From: a virus
Strand: one strand, 5' to 3'
DNA: 64,000 nt
Virus record (IMG/VR): IMGVR_UViG_3300032236_001850
Span: 178,392 to 242,391 of that record
Below the pieces are notes generated by a model that was given only the letters and a program-made list of their open reading frames with translations, did not search any database and was not told the origin of the DNA. Of the stretch, positions 1-7,726 are shown in pieces. Position 1 is the first letter of the stretch; each line of letters opens with the position of its first letter. The position numbers were made by a program, and so were the translations under genes.

Positions 1-2
1 GT

Positions 3-521
3 ACAATTAAAAAAAGAACCTGGTGCACAACATGCCAGGAATTCGAACTGTTTGAATCACACCTAACATCACATGAAACTATCATCATAGATTCAGAAGG
101 CAGTGAGATAAAGAAAACATCAAAGACCACATGCGATACATGCGGTAATGAATATGTGCCATACAGCCTGTCCGAGGTGCCTGAGGAGAAGATCCTCGAG
201 CAAAGAGAAAGATACAGACAGATGAAGAAGACCGAATTCATCAAGATGTTAAGCGCCTATCAGGATATGAGCAGATCAAATATCCTTGCCGACATGATGA
301 GAGAGGTCTCGGATAAACCTGTTGGATACACTGTGAGAGAGGATGATGCTGGTCAGGAAGCAATTGACACTGCGGAAAGAGCAGCAAGGGATGCTCAGAG
401 ATTGGCAAACATAGAATTCAAAGAGCAATTCCGAGGTGCACAACGTAATGACAAATGCCGATGCGGATCAGGCAACAAGTATAAAAAGTGTTGTCTACCT
501 AAGGTTAATGCCATACGTTAA
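3..521 (+). CDS. Zinc-ribbon / SEC-C motif protein, 5'-truncated
   Basis: The frame is open from the window edge, so only the C-terminal part (about 172 residues) is visible. It has two CxxC pairs (WCTTC near the start, CDTCGNE further on) that look like a zinc ribbon. After a helical, charged middle it ends in a SEC-C type cysteine cluster (CRCGSGNKYKKCC), a metal-binding module known from the SecA C-terminus and many nucleic-acid-associated proteins. The full protein and its function cannot be told from this fragment. The stop is followed at once by a copy of the palindromic repeat described below. Confidence 0.6.
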   Translation, partial: TIKKRTWCTTCQEFELFESHLTSHETIIIDSEGSEIKKTSKTTCDTCGNEYVPYSLSEVPEEKILEQRERYRQMKKTEFIKMLSAYQDMSRSNILADMMREVSDKPVGYTVREDDAGQEAIDTAERAARDAQRLANIEFKEQFRGAQRNDKCRCGSGNKYKKCCLPKVNAIR

Positions 522-524
522 CAC

Positions 525-556
525 ATACTATGTTACTAACATACTATCCACACGCG
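525..556 (+). repeat. Palindromic repeat copy 1 (operator-like)
   Basis: AGTATGTTA-C-TAACATACT inverted repeat followed by CACGCG. It is the first of seven copies in the early region, here between two genes. Confidence 0.65.
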
Positions 557-566
557 TACATTTAAA

Positions 567-704
567 ATGAAAAATCCAATAAAATCCTGGTGGAATGATT
601 TGTATCCCTATCAGAAGAGAGACGTAATCAACGGTATAATCAACACGGTAAAATATATTTTGATAATAATATTTATAATCTATTTAATAAAGAGGTACTT
701 ATGA
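567..704 (+). CDS. Small membrane protein (45 aa)
   Basis: A short ORF with a polar, aromatic N-terminus (WWNDLYPYQKRD) and one hydrophobic segment at about residues 25-41, followed by KRYL. It overlaps the next gene by four bases (ATGA), which suggests translational coupling. I do not recognise the family. It probably sits in the inner membrane as a single-pass protein. Confidence 0.5.
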   Translation: MKNPIKSWWNDLYPYQKRDVINGIINTVKYILIIIFIIYLIKRYL

Positions 705-871
705 TACAAATAGGACTTTGGTTTGCAGGATTCATGCTGGGACTCGGCATCGGTGGAAGGATAGGACAATACATTGAAAGAAAAGATTGGGACCAGCTCA
801 TCAGGGACGGGAAGCTTCCAAAACCTGACCAACGGTGGGAAGCGGTCGATCAGGAAAAATCCTATAAATAA
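701..871 (+). CDS. Small membrane-anchored protein (56 aa)
   Basis: Starts on an ATGA overlap with the preceding gene. The N-terminus (IGLWFAGFMLGLGIGGRIG) is a glycine-rich hydrophobic segment, and the rest is polar with basic and acidic residues. Together with its neighbour it forms a two-gene unit of small membrane proteins. Function unknown. Confidence 0.5.
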   Translation: MIQIGLWFAGFMLGLGIGGRIGQYIERKDWDQLIRDGKLPKPDQRWEAVDQEKSYK

Positions 872-910
872 TTTTTTTATTTGGGAATGATTCCATATAT
901 TTGTCATGTA
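872..910 (+). promoter_or_regulatory. Early promoter
   Basis: TATATTTG -7 box with a TTTG -33 box about 19 bp upstream, followed by the GTAATTAAAA leader. It lacks the AACTTTAACG upstream element. Confidence 0.7.
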
Positions 911-926
911 ATTAAAAACACTTATT

Positions 927-1148
927 ATGGCACATGTAATAAAAGACATTGAGATAGACGGAGACTTATACAATATAAGATACTTCTTCGACGCGGACCA
1001 ATCGGAAGACGGGATAGACATCTATAGAGCAGACGACGGTGCACACATTGGAGAGATCCTCGGAAAAAGATTTCCAGATGAGGATGATGAAGATGATATG
1101 GATTACATCAAAAAGGTATTAAAGGATTGGTTGGACAACAACATATAA
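927..1148 (+). CDS. Acidic hypothetical protein (73 aa)
   Basis: A small, strongly acidic protein (DEDDEDDMDY near the C-terminus), with a likely beta-rich N-terminal half. It starts at the first ATG after a promoter and AATTAAAA leader. Acidic early phage proteins are often DNA mimics or host-protein binders, but nothing here proves that. The next gene follows after 13 bases. Confidence 0.6.
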   Translation: MAHVIKDIEIDGDLYNIRYFFDADQSEDGIDIYRADDGAHIGEILGKRFPDEDDEDDMDYIKKVLKDWLDNNI

Positions 1149-1161
1149 TGTACGCGTAGAC

Positions 1162-1401
1162 ATGGCAAAGAGAAAAACCATCGGTGTTTTGGAGATGATC
1201 GATTATGCAAACACCCAACTGGCAAGAAAGGACACAGATGCCACAAAGGAATTCAAGGAAGGGATTTGTGTCATGGTCGAGAAGATAATGTTTCTTACCG
1301 ATTCATATTCGGGATTTCAATTTCTGGATAATAATGATTGTGAGATTCACGCATTGGGTCACGTCTCCAGAAAATATTACAAACCTGTCTTTAAAAAATA
1401 A
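1162..1401 (+). CDS. Hypothetical protein (79 aa)
   Basis: Lies 13 bases after its neighbour in the same unit. The middle is helical (ATKEFKEGICVMVEKIMFLTDS) and the C-terminal part is mixed, with three His residues. No family recognised. It ends just before the next early promoter with no clear terminator between. Confidence 0.55.
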   Translation: MAKRKTIGVLEMIDYANTQLARKDTDATKEFKEGICVMVEKIMFLTDSYSGFQFLDNNDCEIHALGHVSRKYYKPVFKK

Positions 1402-1410
1402 TTCCAAAAT

Positions 1411-1450
1411 AATTTTTTTATTTGAAAAAGGTTTTCTATATTTGCTCAGT
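1411..1450 (+). promoter_or_regulatory. Early promoter
   Basis: TTTG -33 and TATATTTG -7 boxes, then an AGTAATTAAAAT leader; T-rich upstream tract. Confidence 0.7.
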
Positions 1451-1468
1451 AATTAAAATCAAACCAAA

Positions 1469-1786
1469 ATGGCAGAATTAACCAGAGATCAAAAAATGGA
1501 AAAGATAAGAACCAATGTGGAAGTTTATCTTATCAAAAATGCAGAATCATGTAATGTTCCATTCACATCATTAATCAATGACGAATCTAAGGACCACATT
1601 GTAAATATAGGAACATCAATCATGGCGAACAGATTGGGTATCGAAACATATCCAGGATCCTTCGTTAAAGCCATATTGGAAAATGACCTTTATGAAGCAA
1701 TCAACAGAGCAGACTCAGTCAACCGCGGTGCTATTCCATTCTATGTCACAATGATTCACAACCTTGGAATCAATTTAGCAGAATAA
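1469..1786 (+). CDS. Hypothetical protein (105 aa)
   Basis: A mostly helical small protein with a charged N-terminus (TRDQKMEKIRTNVEVYL). It is a single-gene unit with its own promoter and a hairpin terminator about 40 bases after the stop. No family recognised and no catalytic motif evident. Confidence 0.6.
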   Translation: MAELTRDQKMEKIRTNVEVYLIKNAESCNVPFTSLINDESKDHIVNIGTSIMANRLGIETYPGSFVKAILENDLYEAINRADSVNRGAIPFYVTMIHNLGINLAE

Positions 1787-1825
1787 GCTTTCTTTGGTAG
1801 CTTATAAACCAGACACACAACTATA

Positions 1826-1850
1826 AGAGGCTTCGGCCTCTTTTTTTTGT
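1826..1850 (+). terminator. Rho-independent terminator
   Basis: AGAGGC-TTCG-GCCTCT hairpin followed by eight T. Confidence 0.85.
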
Positions 1851-1877
1851 GGTGTGCATTGTGCTTGCACAGACACA

Positions 1878-1896
1878 CCGTTGTCGACGGTGTTTT
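1878..1896. repeat. CACCG...CGGTG palindrome
   Basis: CACCGTTGTCGACGGTG lies just after the terminator. It is one of more than a dozen similar short palindromes between early units. Confidence 0.55.
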
Positions 1897-1970
1897 GGAT
1901 GTTGCCATGAACATGCCGATTTAACATATGGATTTTTATGGATGTCCTATGGTAAACACCGTGGTAGAAA

Positions 1971-2021
1971 CTTTAACGTTTTTAATCGTTTGTATGTAAA
2001 ACCTTTCTCTTATATTTGCCT
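1971..2021 (+). promoter_or_regulatory. Early promoter with upstream element
   Basis: AACTTTAACGTTTTTAATCG upstream element, TTTG, then TTATATTTGC and the GTAATTAAAA leader. Confidence 0.8.
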
Positions 2022-2037
2022 CGTAATTAAAACCAAA

Positions 2038-2532
2038 ATGAAAACAGAAACACACAGAATCGGAGACAAGGACAAGGTATACAAAGTATCCGAGTCGGGT
2101 ACCTATTATTCTAATGAAACACCAGATGAGGTGATAAGAGTATTAGAATCGCTAAGAGGTACACACCAAAGAGTTAAAATCTATCTTGGAGATAGAGAGA
2201 CAGGCAGAGATTGGATGGAGGAAGATGGCAAGGTTGGTAAGATAGGCAGAAGCACTGGTCCAATTAAAATTCCAATACTTCTTAGAACTATGAACAGCCA
2301 CGGTGGCGGAGCACTGCTAGATGATTGCATCGTTAAGATAGTAACCTCGCCAACATCATCGACAAGAACACTATACCAGCACCCGAGGTATTACCAACCT
2401 GCCATGGAAATCACAAATGAAGGTCTGGAAGGTAAGCCAGAGTACACTCACACATTAAGAATCGGCGGTGAGGTCTATAGCAGACACACTTCAATGAGAT
2501 CAGCCCAAAGATTGGTCGCATTATTAAAATAA
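2038..2532 (+). CDS. Hypothetical protein (164 aa)
   Basis: I placed the start at the ATG after the AATTAAAACCAAA leader; an upstream in-frame extension would run through the promoter and is unlikely. The protein is basic and beta-rich, with repeated Thr/Arg-rich stretches, and resembles no family I know. It forms a single-gene early unit, and the next promoter follows directly. Confidence 0.6.
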   Translation: MKTETHRIGDKDKVYKVSESGTYYSNETPDEVIRVLESLRGTHQRVKIYLGDRETGRDWMEEDGKVGKIGRSTGPIKIPILLRTMNSHGGGALLDDCIVKIVTSPTSSTRTLYQHPRYYQPAMEITNEGLEGKPEYTHTLRIGGEVYSRHTSMRSAQRLVALLK

Positions 2533-2534
2533 AA

Positions 2535-2603
2535 ACTTTAACGAAAAAAACCTTAAAATAATTTTTTTATCTAAATAGAATTTTTTACATTTACGGAGTA
2601 ATT
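2535..2603 (+). promoter_or_regulatory. Early promoter with upstream element
   Basis: AACTTTAACGAAAAAAACC, T-rich tract, and a TACATTTAC -7 box (a weaker match), then GTAATTAATTAAAC. Confidence 0.6.
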
Positions 2604-2628
2604 AATTAAACACTTAAATACATTCACC

Positions 2629-3132
2629 ATGAACAAAAATGAAAAAAAAGCTGGAAACAGCGCAGTAGCAGCTTCGGCTGGGAAAGTTGAAAAAATGGCA
2701 AAAGCAGTTGTCAAAAAAGAAACTGCTAAAGTAGATGCTCCTGAGGCAGCAGTGGCTGAGGTGCCTGCACCGCTAGTACCGCACATCAACGGTGCCTTCG
2801 AAGTGGGGTCAAGAATCGAAACTTCATTGGTTTCTCCATTGAAAGTTTTCGGTAAAAAAGAAGCAACTGGTACTCCGGCTCAAATGAAGCCATGTGCTGC
2901 AATCATCTTAGAAAAGTTGGCCATCGCTGGTCCTACTGGAACTAACTTGATTAGAGTTAAAAAACCAGGTTCAACACGTATTTTCTACACAACTGAGGAA
3001 AACCTAATCGTAGGAGAGGGTGCACCAGCAGCGGTGGTAACGGCTCCAGTCGTTAAGGAGGAAAAACCTGCACCTGCACCAAAGGCTGCAAAAGCTCCAA
3101 AAGCTGAAACAGTTGCAGAGACTGCTGAGTAA
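2629..3132 (+). CDS. Ala/Lys/Pro-rich protein with a small central domain (167 aa)
   Basis: The central part (about residues 50-125) looks like a folded domain. It is flanked by low-complexity, lysine- and alanine-rich tails; the C-terminal tail has PAPAPKAAKAPKAE. Such tails are common in histone-like or nucleic-acid-binding proteins, so DNA or RNA binding is a reasonable guess. Followed by a strong terminator. Confidence 0.6.
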   Translation: MNKNEKKAGNSAVAASAGKVEKMAKAVVKKETAKVDAPEAAVAEVPAPLVPHINGAFEVGSRIETSLVSPLKVFGKKEATGTPAQMKPCAAIILEKLAIAGPTGTNLIRVKKPGSTRIFYTTEENLIVGEGAPAAVVTAPVVKEEKPAPAPKAAKAPKAETVAETAE

Positions 3133-3152
3133 TCAGTAACCCACGGTATTAA

Positions 3153-3176
3153 AAGAGGCTTCGGCCTCTTTTTTTG
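3153..3176 (+). terminator. Rho-independent terminator
   Basis: AAGAGGC-TTCG-GCCTCTT hairpin and a T run. Confidence 0.85.
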
Positions 3177-3269
3177 TGGGCAAAGAATTCCTATGTCGGA
3201 CCATGTGATCCACCGTTGTCGACGGTGTTGGGGTTTGTCCCGCCTGAAACATGTCAAAAAAATAATTGA

Positions 3270-3312
3270 TAAATTATCGTTGTGTTTGCTAAGGATTTAT
3301 TATATTTGCTTT
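3270..3312 (+). promoter_or_regulatory. Early promoter
   Basis: ATTATCGTTG remnant of the upstream element, then TTATATTTGC and GTAATTAAAC. Confidence 0.7.
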
Positions 3313-3331
3313 GTAATTAAACTATAACAAT

Positions 3332-3685
3332 ATGGATGAACTTGATGACGTATTGGAAAGGCTCAATGTCTTGGCAGAGAGGGTAAGAGCAATCAGAGAA
3401 ACTCTGGAGGAAGTTGAAACAAAGGTTGGAGAGATCAAAGGACTTGAAGCCCGTATGGATTTTATAAAGAGAGCCAGAAGATTCACCAGCCACGACGAAG
3501 CTCTTGTATGGAAAAATATAGAGGATGGTATCATCCGAAAAATAGACACGGCTTCGCCCGAACAGATGCAGATGCTTTTGGATAAGAAGGGATTTGCATT
3601 TAGATACTATCCCGAGATATACGACGGTGTGGATAAGCTGGGCATGTTAACAATCAAAGAAAAACGATATGACACTACGATGTAA
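3332..3685 (+). CDS. Coiled-coil hypothetical protein (117 aa)
   Basis: The N-terminal 50 residues form a heptad-rich helix (LDDVLERLNVLAERVRAIRE...), followed by a mixed C-terminal half. It overlaps the next gene by 17 bases, so the two are probably translated together. No family recognised. Confidence 0.6.
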   Translation: MDELDDVLERLNVLAERVRAIRETLEEVETKVGEIKGLEARMDFIKRARRFTSHDEALVWKNIEDGIIRKIDTASPEQMQMLLDKKGFAFRYYPEIYDGVDKLGMLTIKEKRYDTTM

Positions 3686-3851
3686 AATATTCAGAAAGGT
3701 CAAGGTAAGTGATCTTGAAACGGAGATCAACAACTGGCTGGAATCCAATGATGATGTTGTGATTTCACAAGTAACACACAGCGAAGACGACCAATGGGGT
3801 ACAGTTATTATTTTCTATTCTAGAAAATTGGAATACGTAAAAGTGAAATAA
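3669..3851 (+). CDS. Small hypothetical protein (60 aa)
   Basis: Begins inside the end of the preceding gene. Its alternation of basic strands and an acidic loop (ESNDDVVISQVTHSEDD) suggests a small alpha/beta fold. Function unknown. The next early promoter starts at its stop codon. Confidence 0.5.
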   Translation: MTLRCKIFRKVKVSDLETEINNWLESNDDVVISQVTHSEDDQWGTVIIFYSRKLEYVKVK

Positions 3852-3903
3852 ACTTTAACGGTTTTTATCGTGGTTATGTAAAATATATAGCTTATATTTA
3901 CAT
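3851..3903 (+). promoter_or_regulatory. Early promoter with upstream element
   Basis: AACTTTAACGGTTTTTATCG, then a TTATATTTAC -7 box and the TGTAATTAAAA leader. Confidence 0.7.
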
Positions 3904-3923
3904 GTAATTAAAACAATAACATT

Positions 3924-4478
3924 ATGAACAAACCAAAATTATTTCCGGGATTTCCACAGGGAGACTTCGGAGCACTTAGAGAAGGCGTAATAAGAACAGC
4001 AAGCATTTTCGCAGAGGAAGGTGGAGAAAAAAACAGAAAAATAGCATCGGTGCTTAGCGTGCTTGGTGACGCAATGGCAGACCAGAAGCTATATGAAAAC
4101 ATCTACAAAGGAGTAGAAAAGGATTATAACATGTACCACAATTGGTGGAACAGAGAGATGTACCAGAAGGTAGGTGGGGAAATGGGTTCAGGTAAACTTG
4201 TAGCACTAGCCCAGGATGAAATGCCAAAACACATTTCTGATGCTGTTGAAGGCGTATCATACCAAGGAATGTATCTTCTACAAATGCAAATCCAGGCATC
4301 TAAAGATGGTGGACAACTATCAAGAATTGGCACACATCCAGACTTTAAGGAACAACTACATGTTTTCCATCAAATAATTTGGTTTATTTATATGGCAATA
4401 CTTTACCCTAATGGTCTAAATATGATTTCCAAAATCTTCATATCCAACAGTGGCAAATCAGGAAAGAATTGGGCATAA
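3924..4478 (+). CDS. Hypothetical protein (184 aa)
   Basis: A helical protein with aromatic clusters (YNMYHNWWNREMYQK, LHVFHQIIWFIYMAILYP). The second could be a membrane-associated segment near residues 147-165. One of the larger early products, with its own promoter and terminator. No family recognised. Confidence 0.6.
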   Translation: MNKPKLFPGFPQGDFGALREGVIRTASIFAEEGGEKNRKIASVLSVLGDAMADQKLYENIYKGVEKDYNMYHNWWNREMYQKVGGEMGSGKLVALAQDEMPKHISDAVEGVSYQGMYLLQMQIQASKDGGQLSRIGTHPDFKEQLHVFHQIIWFIYMAILYPNGLNMISKIFISNSGKSGKNWA

Positions 4479-4497
4479 GAAATCCCACACACAATTA

Positions 4498-4518
4498 AAG
4501 AGGCTTCGGCCTCTTTTT
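4498..4518 (+). terminator. Rho-independent terminator
   Basis: AAGAGGC-TTCG-GCCTCTT hairpin plus T run, the same design as those at 1826 and 3153. Confidence 0.85.
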
Positions 4519-4612
4519 TTATGACATCAGGCTGTGCCTATGAGATACACCGAGGCCGACGGTGTTAGGAATCGATGAATCCGCCATGTCAAAAATAAAA
4601 AATCAAAATTAA

Positions 4613-4676
4613 ATTTTAACGAAAACTTTAACGTTTGACATCGTTGTGTCTACTAAGAATTTCTTACATTTACATG
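4613..4676 (+). promoter_or_regulatory. Early promoter with upstream element
   Basis: Doubled TTTAACG motifs, ACATCGTTGTG, then a TTACATTTAC -7 box and ATGTAATTAAAAT. Confidence 0.65.
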
Positions 4677-4695
4677 TAATTAAAATCAAAACATC

Positions 4696-5484
4696 ATGTC
4701 AGAAGAAACAAAAACACCAGAAGTAAAGGAAGTAGATTTCATCCTTGAATTGAATGAGGAGCTTAAGAAATTAGAGGACATCAGAGAATTATTCATTTGC
4801 CAATCCTATGCTGAGGAATTCAATGAAAGGGATGAGAGAATTCTCAAGGAGGTTAAAATACCGATTCATCAGGGAGGACAGGAATGTGGTAAAGTTGATA
4901 TCGGTGAATACATCAGCTTATATCTGGATGACATCAAGCACCAAGGGAAACCCGAGAGAGTGTTCTCCAACGGTAGAAACCCATTCAGAGGACCAAAAGA
5001 AATTCCTGTATTCTCGGGAGATAAATCTGGACCAAGAGAAATGTTGAAGTGTGAGATAACTCCAGAGGAGGAAGCGAAGATTGCACAATTCGAGAAGACA
5101 CACATTAAACCATCTGGACCAAGTGATACCATCATCGGTGAATTGTTCCGAGCATTCCAAAGAATCGAATACAGAGCAGGTAACGACGGTGACAACTTCA
5201 TGTGCATCGGAACACCAAGCTTCGAATCTTTTCTTTACATCATGTCCACATTGGATATCATCAATTGGGGTTGGTTGTATGATAAGGAAATCCAATTAAA
5301 AAATCCACTTCTCCAAGTTTGGGTATACAGTAACAGAATCACATGGGAAGGTGAACTATTCGAAATCAAGTTTGTCCAATTGATTCTTATCGAATTATTG
5401 GAAACCGGGGTGATTAAGGACAGACCTAATGATATGGATTCACGAGATTTTATGAAAATAAAATCTGATAATGATCGTTGGTGA
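4696..5484 (+). CDS. Acidic hypothetical protein (262 aa)
   Basis: The largest early product in the window. It is acidic throughout, with a helical N-terminus (ELNEELKKLEDIRELF) and a Trp-rich C-terminal third (IINWGWLYDKEI...VWVYSNRITWEG). I see no signal peptide, membrane segment or catalytic motif. No family recognised. The stop lies immediately before the next promoter. Confidence 0.65.
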   Translation: MSEETKTPEVKEVDFILELNEELKKLEDIRELFICQSYAEEFNERDERILKEVKIPIHQGGQECGKVDIGEYISLYLDDIKHQGKPERVFSNGRNPFRGPKEIPVFSGDKSGPREMLKCEITPEEEAKIAQFEKTHIKPSGPSDTIIGELFRAFQRIEYRAGNDGDNFMCIGTPSFESFLYIMSTLDIINWGWLYDKEIQLKNPLLQVWVYSNRITWEGELFEIKFVQLILIELLETGVIKDRPNDMDSRDFMKIKSDNDRW

Positions 5485-5512
5485 TTGAAAAGGATTTATT
5501 ATATTTGTCATG
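5466..5512 (+). promoter_or_regulatory. Early promoter
   Basis: GATCGTTGGTG, then TTATATTTG and the TCATGTAATTAAAAT leader. It overlaps the end of the preceding gene. Confidence 0.7.
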
Positions 5513-5530
5513 TAATTAAAATCAAAACAA

Positions 5531-5764
5531 ATGGAAAAAAAATTATTTTGTGTGATGTTCACCAGTCGGGATGACTGGGACTCACCAACTGTTGTCTTCG
5601 TTAATGCAACGGACAGGGACAAAGCTTACTTTGCCGCTCTAAAGAAAATTGGATTTACTGAAGAGGAAGATGAGGAGATGAGAGAGCGAGGAGACCATGA
5701 TAACGTCATCATCGAAGTGGATGACACCATAGACGAAGATTACGAACCAACTGAAGATGAATAA
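5531..5764 (+). CDS. Acidic hypothetical protein (77 aa)
   Basis: A beta-alpha start (LFCVMFTSRDDW...VVFVNATDRDKAYFAAL) and a very acidic C-terminus (TEEEDEEMRERGDHD...DEDYEPTEDE). Charge and size suit a protein-binding early factor, but the function is unknown. It is followed after two bases by a membrane protein gene. Confidence 0.6.
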   Translation: MEKKLFCVMFTSRDDWDSPTVVFVNATDRDKAYFAALKKIGFTEEEDEEMRERGDHDNVIIEVDDTIDEDYEPTEDE

Positions 5765-5766
5765 TT

Positions 5767-5961
5767 ATGGCAAAGAAAACTGTATTGGATTTTCTCTTAT
5801 CCATAGCTATCACGGTCTTGGTGTATTCTATTCTTACCGCACCACATCTATGTTTAATCCTTTTTGGATTCGGGTTTGCTTACTCTCAGGGTTGGTGTAT
5901 TACATGTGGTGTGGCTTCGGCTATTATCGGTCATATTATATCAGACAAGTTGAAAATTTAA
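5767..5961 (+). CDS. Small membrane protein (64 aa)
   Basis: Two hydrophobic segments (about residues 7-30 and 33-58) suggest a two-pass inner-membrane protein with a lysine at each end. I chose the ATG at 5767 because an alternative ATG ten bases upstream lies in another frame without such a pattern. Function unknown. Confidence 0.5.
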   Translation: MAKKTVLDFLLSIAITVLVYSILTAPHLCLILFGFGFAYSQGWCITCGVASAIIGHIISDKLKI

Positions 5962-6008
5962 CGTTTTAAATCATTGCCACGTAAAAAAGATTTCTTATAT
6001 TAGCCACG
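5956..6008 (+). promoter_or_regulatory. Early promoter with upstream element
   Basis: AATTTAACGTTTTAAATCATTG and a TTATATTAGCC -7 variant, then CGTAATTAAAAT. Confidence 0.6.
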
Positions 6009-6028
6009 TAATTAAAATCAATCACATC

Positions 6029-6250
6029 ATGAGCACATTAAGACCAGGTGATCCAGTAAGAGTCACACAAGAACCAAAATCAAGATTCAATCAACACCCA
6101 ACCAAAGTTGGCATAGGTCATGTCTATGTACGTAGCGGACAAAGTGGAAATTCACTCTATGTGGCAGTGGCTTGGGAAGATGGAAATTGTTGCAATGGTT
6201 TATTAAGTTCCTTTACAACTGTAGAAAAAATAAATATTTCTAAAATATAG
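6029..6250 (+). CDS. Small SH3-like protein (73 aa), paralogue of the 8763 gene
   Basis: Shares a pattern with the product at 8763: MxTLxxGDxVxVT, then GxGxxYV, AWxDGxC, GL and FxTxEK. That is what one expects of a small SH3/KOW-like beta barrel. Function unknown. The two genes are probably an old duplication within the early region. Confidence 0.6.
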   Translation: MSTLRPGDPVRVTQEPKSRFNQHPTKVGIGHVYVRSGQSGNSLYVAVAWEDGNCCNGLLSSFTTVEKINISKI

Positions 6251-6344
6251 GGAATAAAAATGAAACATTAGGTATTATTACTACTATAATATCTGTTAAA
6301 TCGGATTTAACAATTCAATTTGATATTCATGTTATGTTTTTAAA

Positions 6345-6370
6345 GGAGCTTACCCGGCTCCTTTTTTTTA
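6345..6370 (+). terminator. Rho-independent terminator
   Basis: GGAGC-TTACCC-GGCTCC hairpin followed by a T run. Confidence 0.8.
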
Positions 6371-6380
6371 TGTATAAAAC

Positions 6381-6414
6381 ATACTATGTTAGTAACATAC
6401 TATGTCCACGCGAG
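6381..6414 (+). repeat. Palindromic repeat copy 2
   Basis: AGTATGTTA-G-TAACATACT type palindrome followed by CCACGCGAG, directly upstream of an early promoter's AACTTTAACG element. Confidence 0.7.
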
Positions 6415-6468
6415 AACTTTAACGTTTGGCCTCGTGCGTATATGAAAAAGATTTCTTATATTTGCTTT
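6413..6468 (+). promoter_or_regulatory. Early promoter with upstream element
   Basis: AACTTTAACGTTTGGCCTCG, then TTATATTTGC and ATAATTAAA. The palindromic repeat abuts its upstream edge. Confidence 0.75.
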
Positions 6469-6483
6469 ATAATTAAATGGAAC

Positions 6484-6699
6484 ATGAAGTTTTTTCTTGT
6501 CACATCAGACGAAATGCAAACCCTAAGGGATAAGGTTAACCAATTCTTGGATGAGCATCCTGGCATCATCCTACATAGTCATCAATTCGCAACATGTGGG
6601 ACAACTGGTAAGAACAAATATGTTTCCATATTTTATGACGATGCACCAGAATATTTAAAAATAAAAAACAATGACAAAGGAACAGAAAGAACTTTATAA
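6484..6699 (+). CDS. Hypothetical protein (71 aa)
   Basis: Started at the first ATG after the leader, because the longer in-frame reading runs through the promoter. The N-terminus is hydrophobic (MKFFLVTS) and continues into a charged helix. It overlaps the next gene by 29 bases. No family recognised. Confidence 0.5.
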   Translation: MKFFLVTSDEMQTLRDKVNQFLDEHPGIILHSHQFATCGTTGKNKYVSIFYDDAPEYLKIKNNDKGTERTL

Positions 6700-6844
6700 A
6701 AGGATCAAAGCAAAAGCAAAGGACAGAGGGGTAAAAACCGTGGACGAGTTACACGACCTAATCGCAGACGAGTTTTACGACGACGGTGTAACTGGAGCGG
6801 ACTTTGAATTCATCAAAGACTCACTTAGACTCAAGAGGTTTTAA
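6671..6844 (+). CDS. Small hypothetical protein (57 aa)
   Basis: An ORF beginning MTKEQKELYKRIKAKAKDRG and ending DSLRLKRF. Its basic N-terminal helix, acidic middle and basic end suggest a compact helical protein. It overlaps the preceding gene and is followed by a clear terminator, which supports it as the last gene of the unit. Confidence 0.55.
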   Translation: MTKEQKELYKRIKAKAKDRGVKTVDELHDLIADEFYDDGVTGADFEFIKDSLRLKRF

Positions 6845-6868
6845 TTACACATACTTCTTTTTGAAAGG

Positions 6869-6895
6869 GGCTTTCTTTATAAGAAAGCCTTTTTT
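6869..6895 (+). terminator. Rho-independent terminator
   Basis: GGCTTTCTT-TAT-AAGAAAGCC hairpin and a T run. Confidence 0.85.
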
Positions 6896-6977
6896 GTTGG
6901 CATTGACATGGAAAATGCATGTACATGCATATTCACCGGCGGCGACGGTGTGGAGGATGTAGGCGGATTAATTCGGA

Positions 6978-7028
6978 AAATAATTCGGATTTATCGTTGG
7001 TATATAAAAAAGGTTACTTATATTTGCA
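6978..7028 (+). promoter_or_regulatory. Early promoter
   Basis: GGATTTATCGTTGG remnant of the upstream element, TTATATTTGC, then ATGTAATTAAAAT. Confidence 0.7.
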
Positions 7029-7049
7029 TGTAATTAAAATCAAAACATT

Positions 7050-7241
7050 ATGGACGAGACATTAAAAGGTAAGAGAATCACATTAATAAAAATGGGTGAT
7101 GACCCAAATCCAATAAAGGCAGGAGAAATGGGAACCATCCAAGGTGTGGATGGCATCGGCCAGATCCACGTCAATTGGGACAACGGTAGAAGTCTAGCGC
7201 TAATACCAGGTACCGATGTATATCAAATTATAAGAGAATAA
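7050..7241 (+). CDS. DUF4314-like small protein (63 aa)
   Basis: The sequence GKRITLI.MGDDPNPI.AGEMGT...G.IHVNWDNGRSLALIPG matches my memory of the DUF4314 family, small beta-barrel proteins common in phages and mobile elements. Function is not known. Its stop overlaps the next start (TAATG), so the two are coupled. Confidence 0.7.
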   Translation: MDETLKGKRITLIKMGDDPNPIKAGEMGTIQGVDGIGQIHVNWDNGRSLALIPGTDVYQIIRE

Positions 7242-7420
7242 TGTACAAGTTTGGAAAATTCCCAACCCATACGGGTGGTCTAAAAAAAGGCCAATATGCG
7301 GATAAAAGGATGGATCCTAGAAGAATACAGATTGTCAGAAGAGCAGAGAAGATTCAACACACATTTCCAAATAGAAGTTTATTCTCAGCTATAAGATATA
7401 TTTTGAAATACGGTAATTAA
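7241..7420 (+). CDS. Small basic hypothetical protein (59 aa)
   Basis: Starts on a TAATG overlap. It is rich in Lys, Arg and Tyr (KFGKFPTH..., DPRRIQIVRRAEKIQHTFPNRS), which fits nucleic-acid binding, though this is only inferred from composition. Terminator shortly downstream. Confidence 0.55.
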   Translation: MYKFGKFPTHTGGLKKGQYADKRMDPRRIQIVRRAEKIQHTFPNRSLFSAIRYILKYGN

Positions 7421-7449
7421 TAATTGGTTAGGTTTTTTAATTCAGAATC

Positions 7450-7475
7450 AGGCTTTCTTAAAGAAAGCCTTTTTT
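7450..7475 (+). terminator. Rho-independent terminator
   Basis: AGGCTTTCTT-AAAGAAAGCCT hairpin with a T run, nearly the same as the one at 6869. Confidence 0.85.
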
Positions 7476-7619
7476 GTGACCAAAGGATTTTATAGGCAAG
7501 ACCATAAAACACCGGCGGCAACGGTGGAAAAGATGTTGAAAGATGTCAAAAAGGATGAAGAAGAAATGAAGATGATGTATAAAGATGTACAAAGAGATGT
7601 ATCCTTCACACCGCGGTTC

Positions 7620-7650
7620 ATACTATGTTAGTAACATACTCTCCACGCGT
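7620..7650 (+). repeat. Palindromic repeat copy 3
   Basis: AGTATGTTA-type palindrome plus CTCCACGCG just upstream of the promoter at 7654. Confidence 0.7.
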
Positions 7651-7653
7651 ATT

Positions 7654-7706
7654 GAATTTTAACGGTGGTTTGCATGGTAATTATGAAGTATTCATTATAT
7701 TTGCTA
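7654..7706 (+). promoter_or_regulatory. Early promoter with upstream element
   Basis: AATTTTAACGGTGG, TTATATTTGC, then TATGTAATTAAAAC. Confidence 0.7.
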
Positions 7707-7726
7707 TGTAATTAAAACAATTAAAC

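Noticed and set aside
1849-2037. N-terminal extension of the gene at 2038
   Set aside because: The reading frame is open upstream, but it passes through a promoter and the previous terminator. The ATG after the standard leader is much better.
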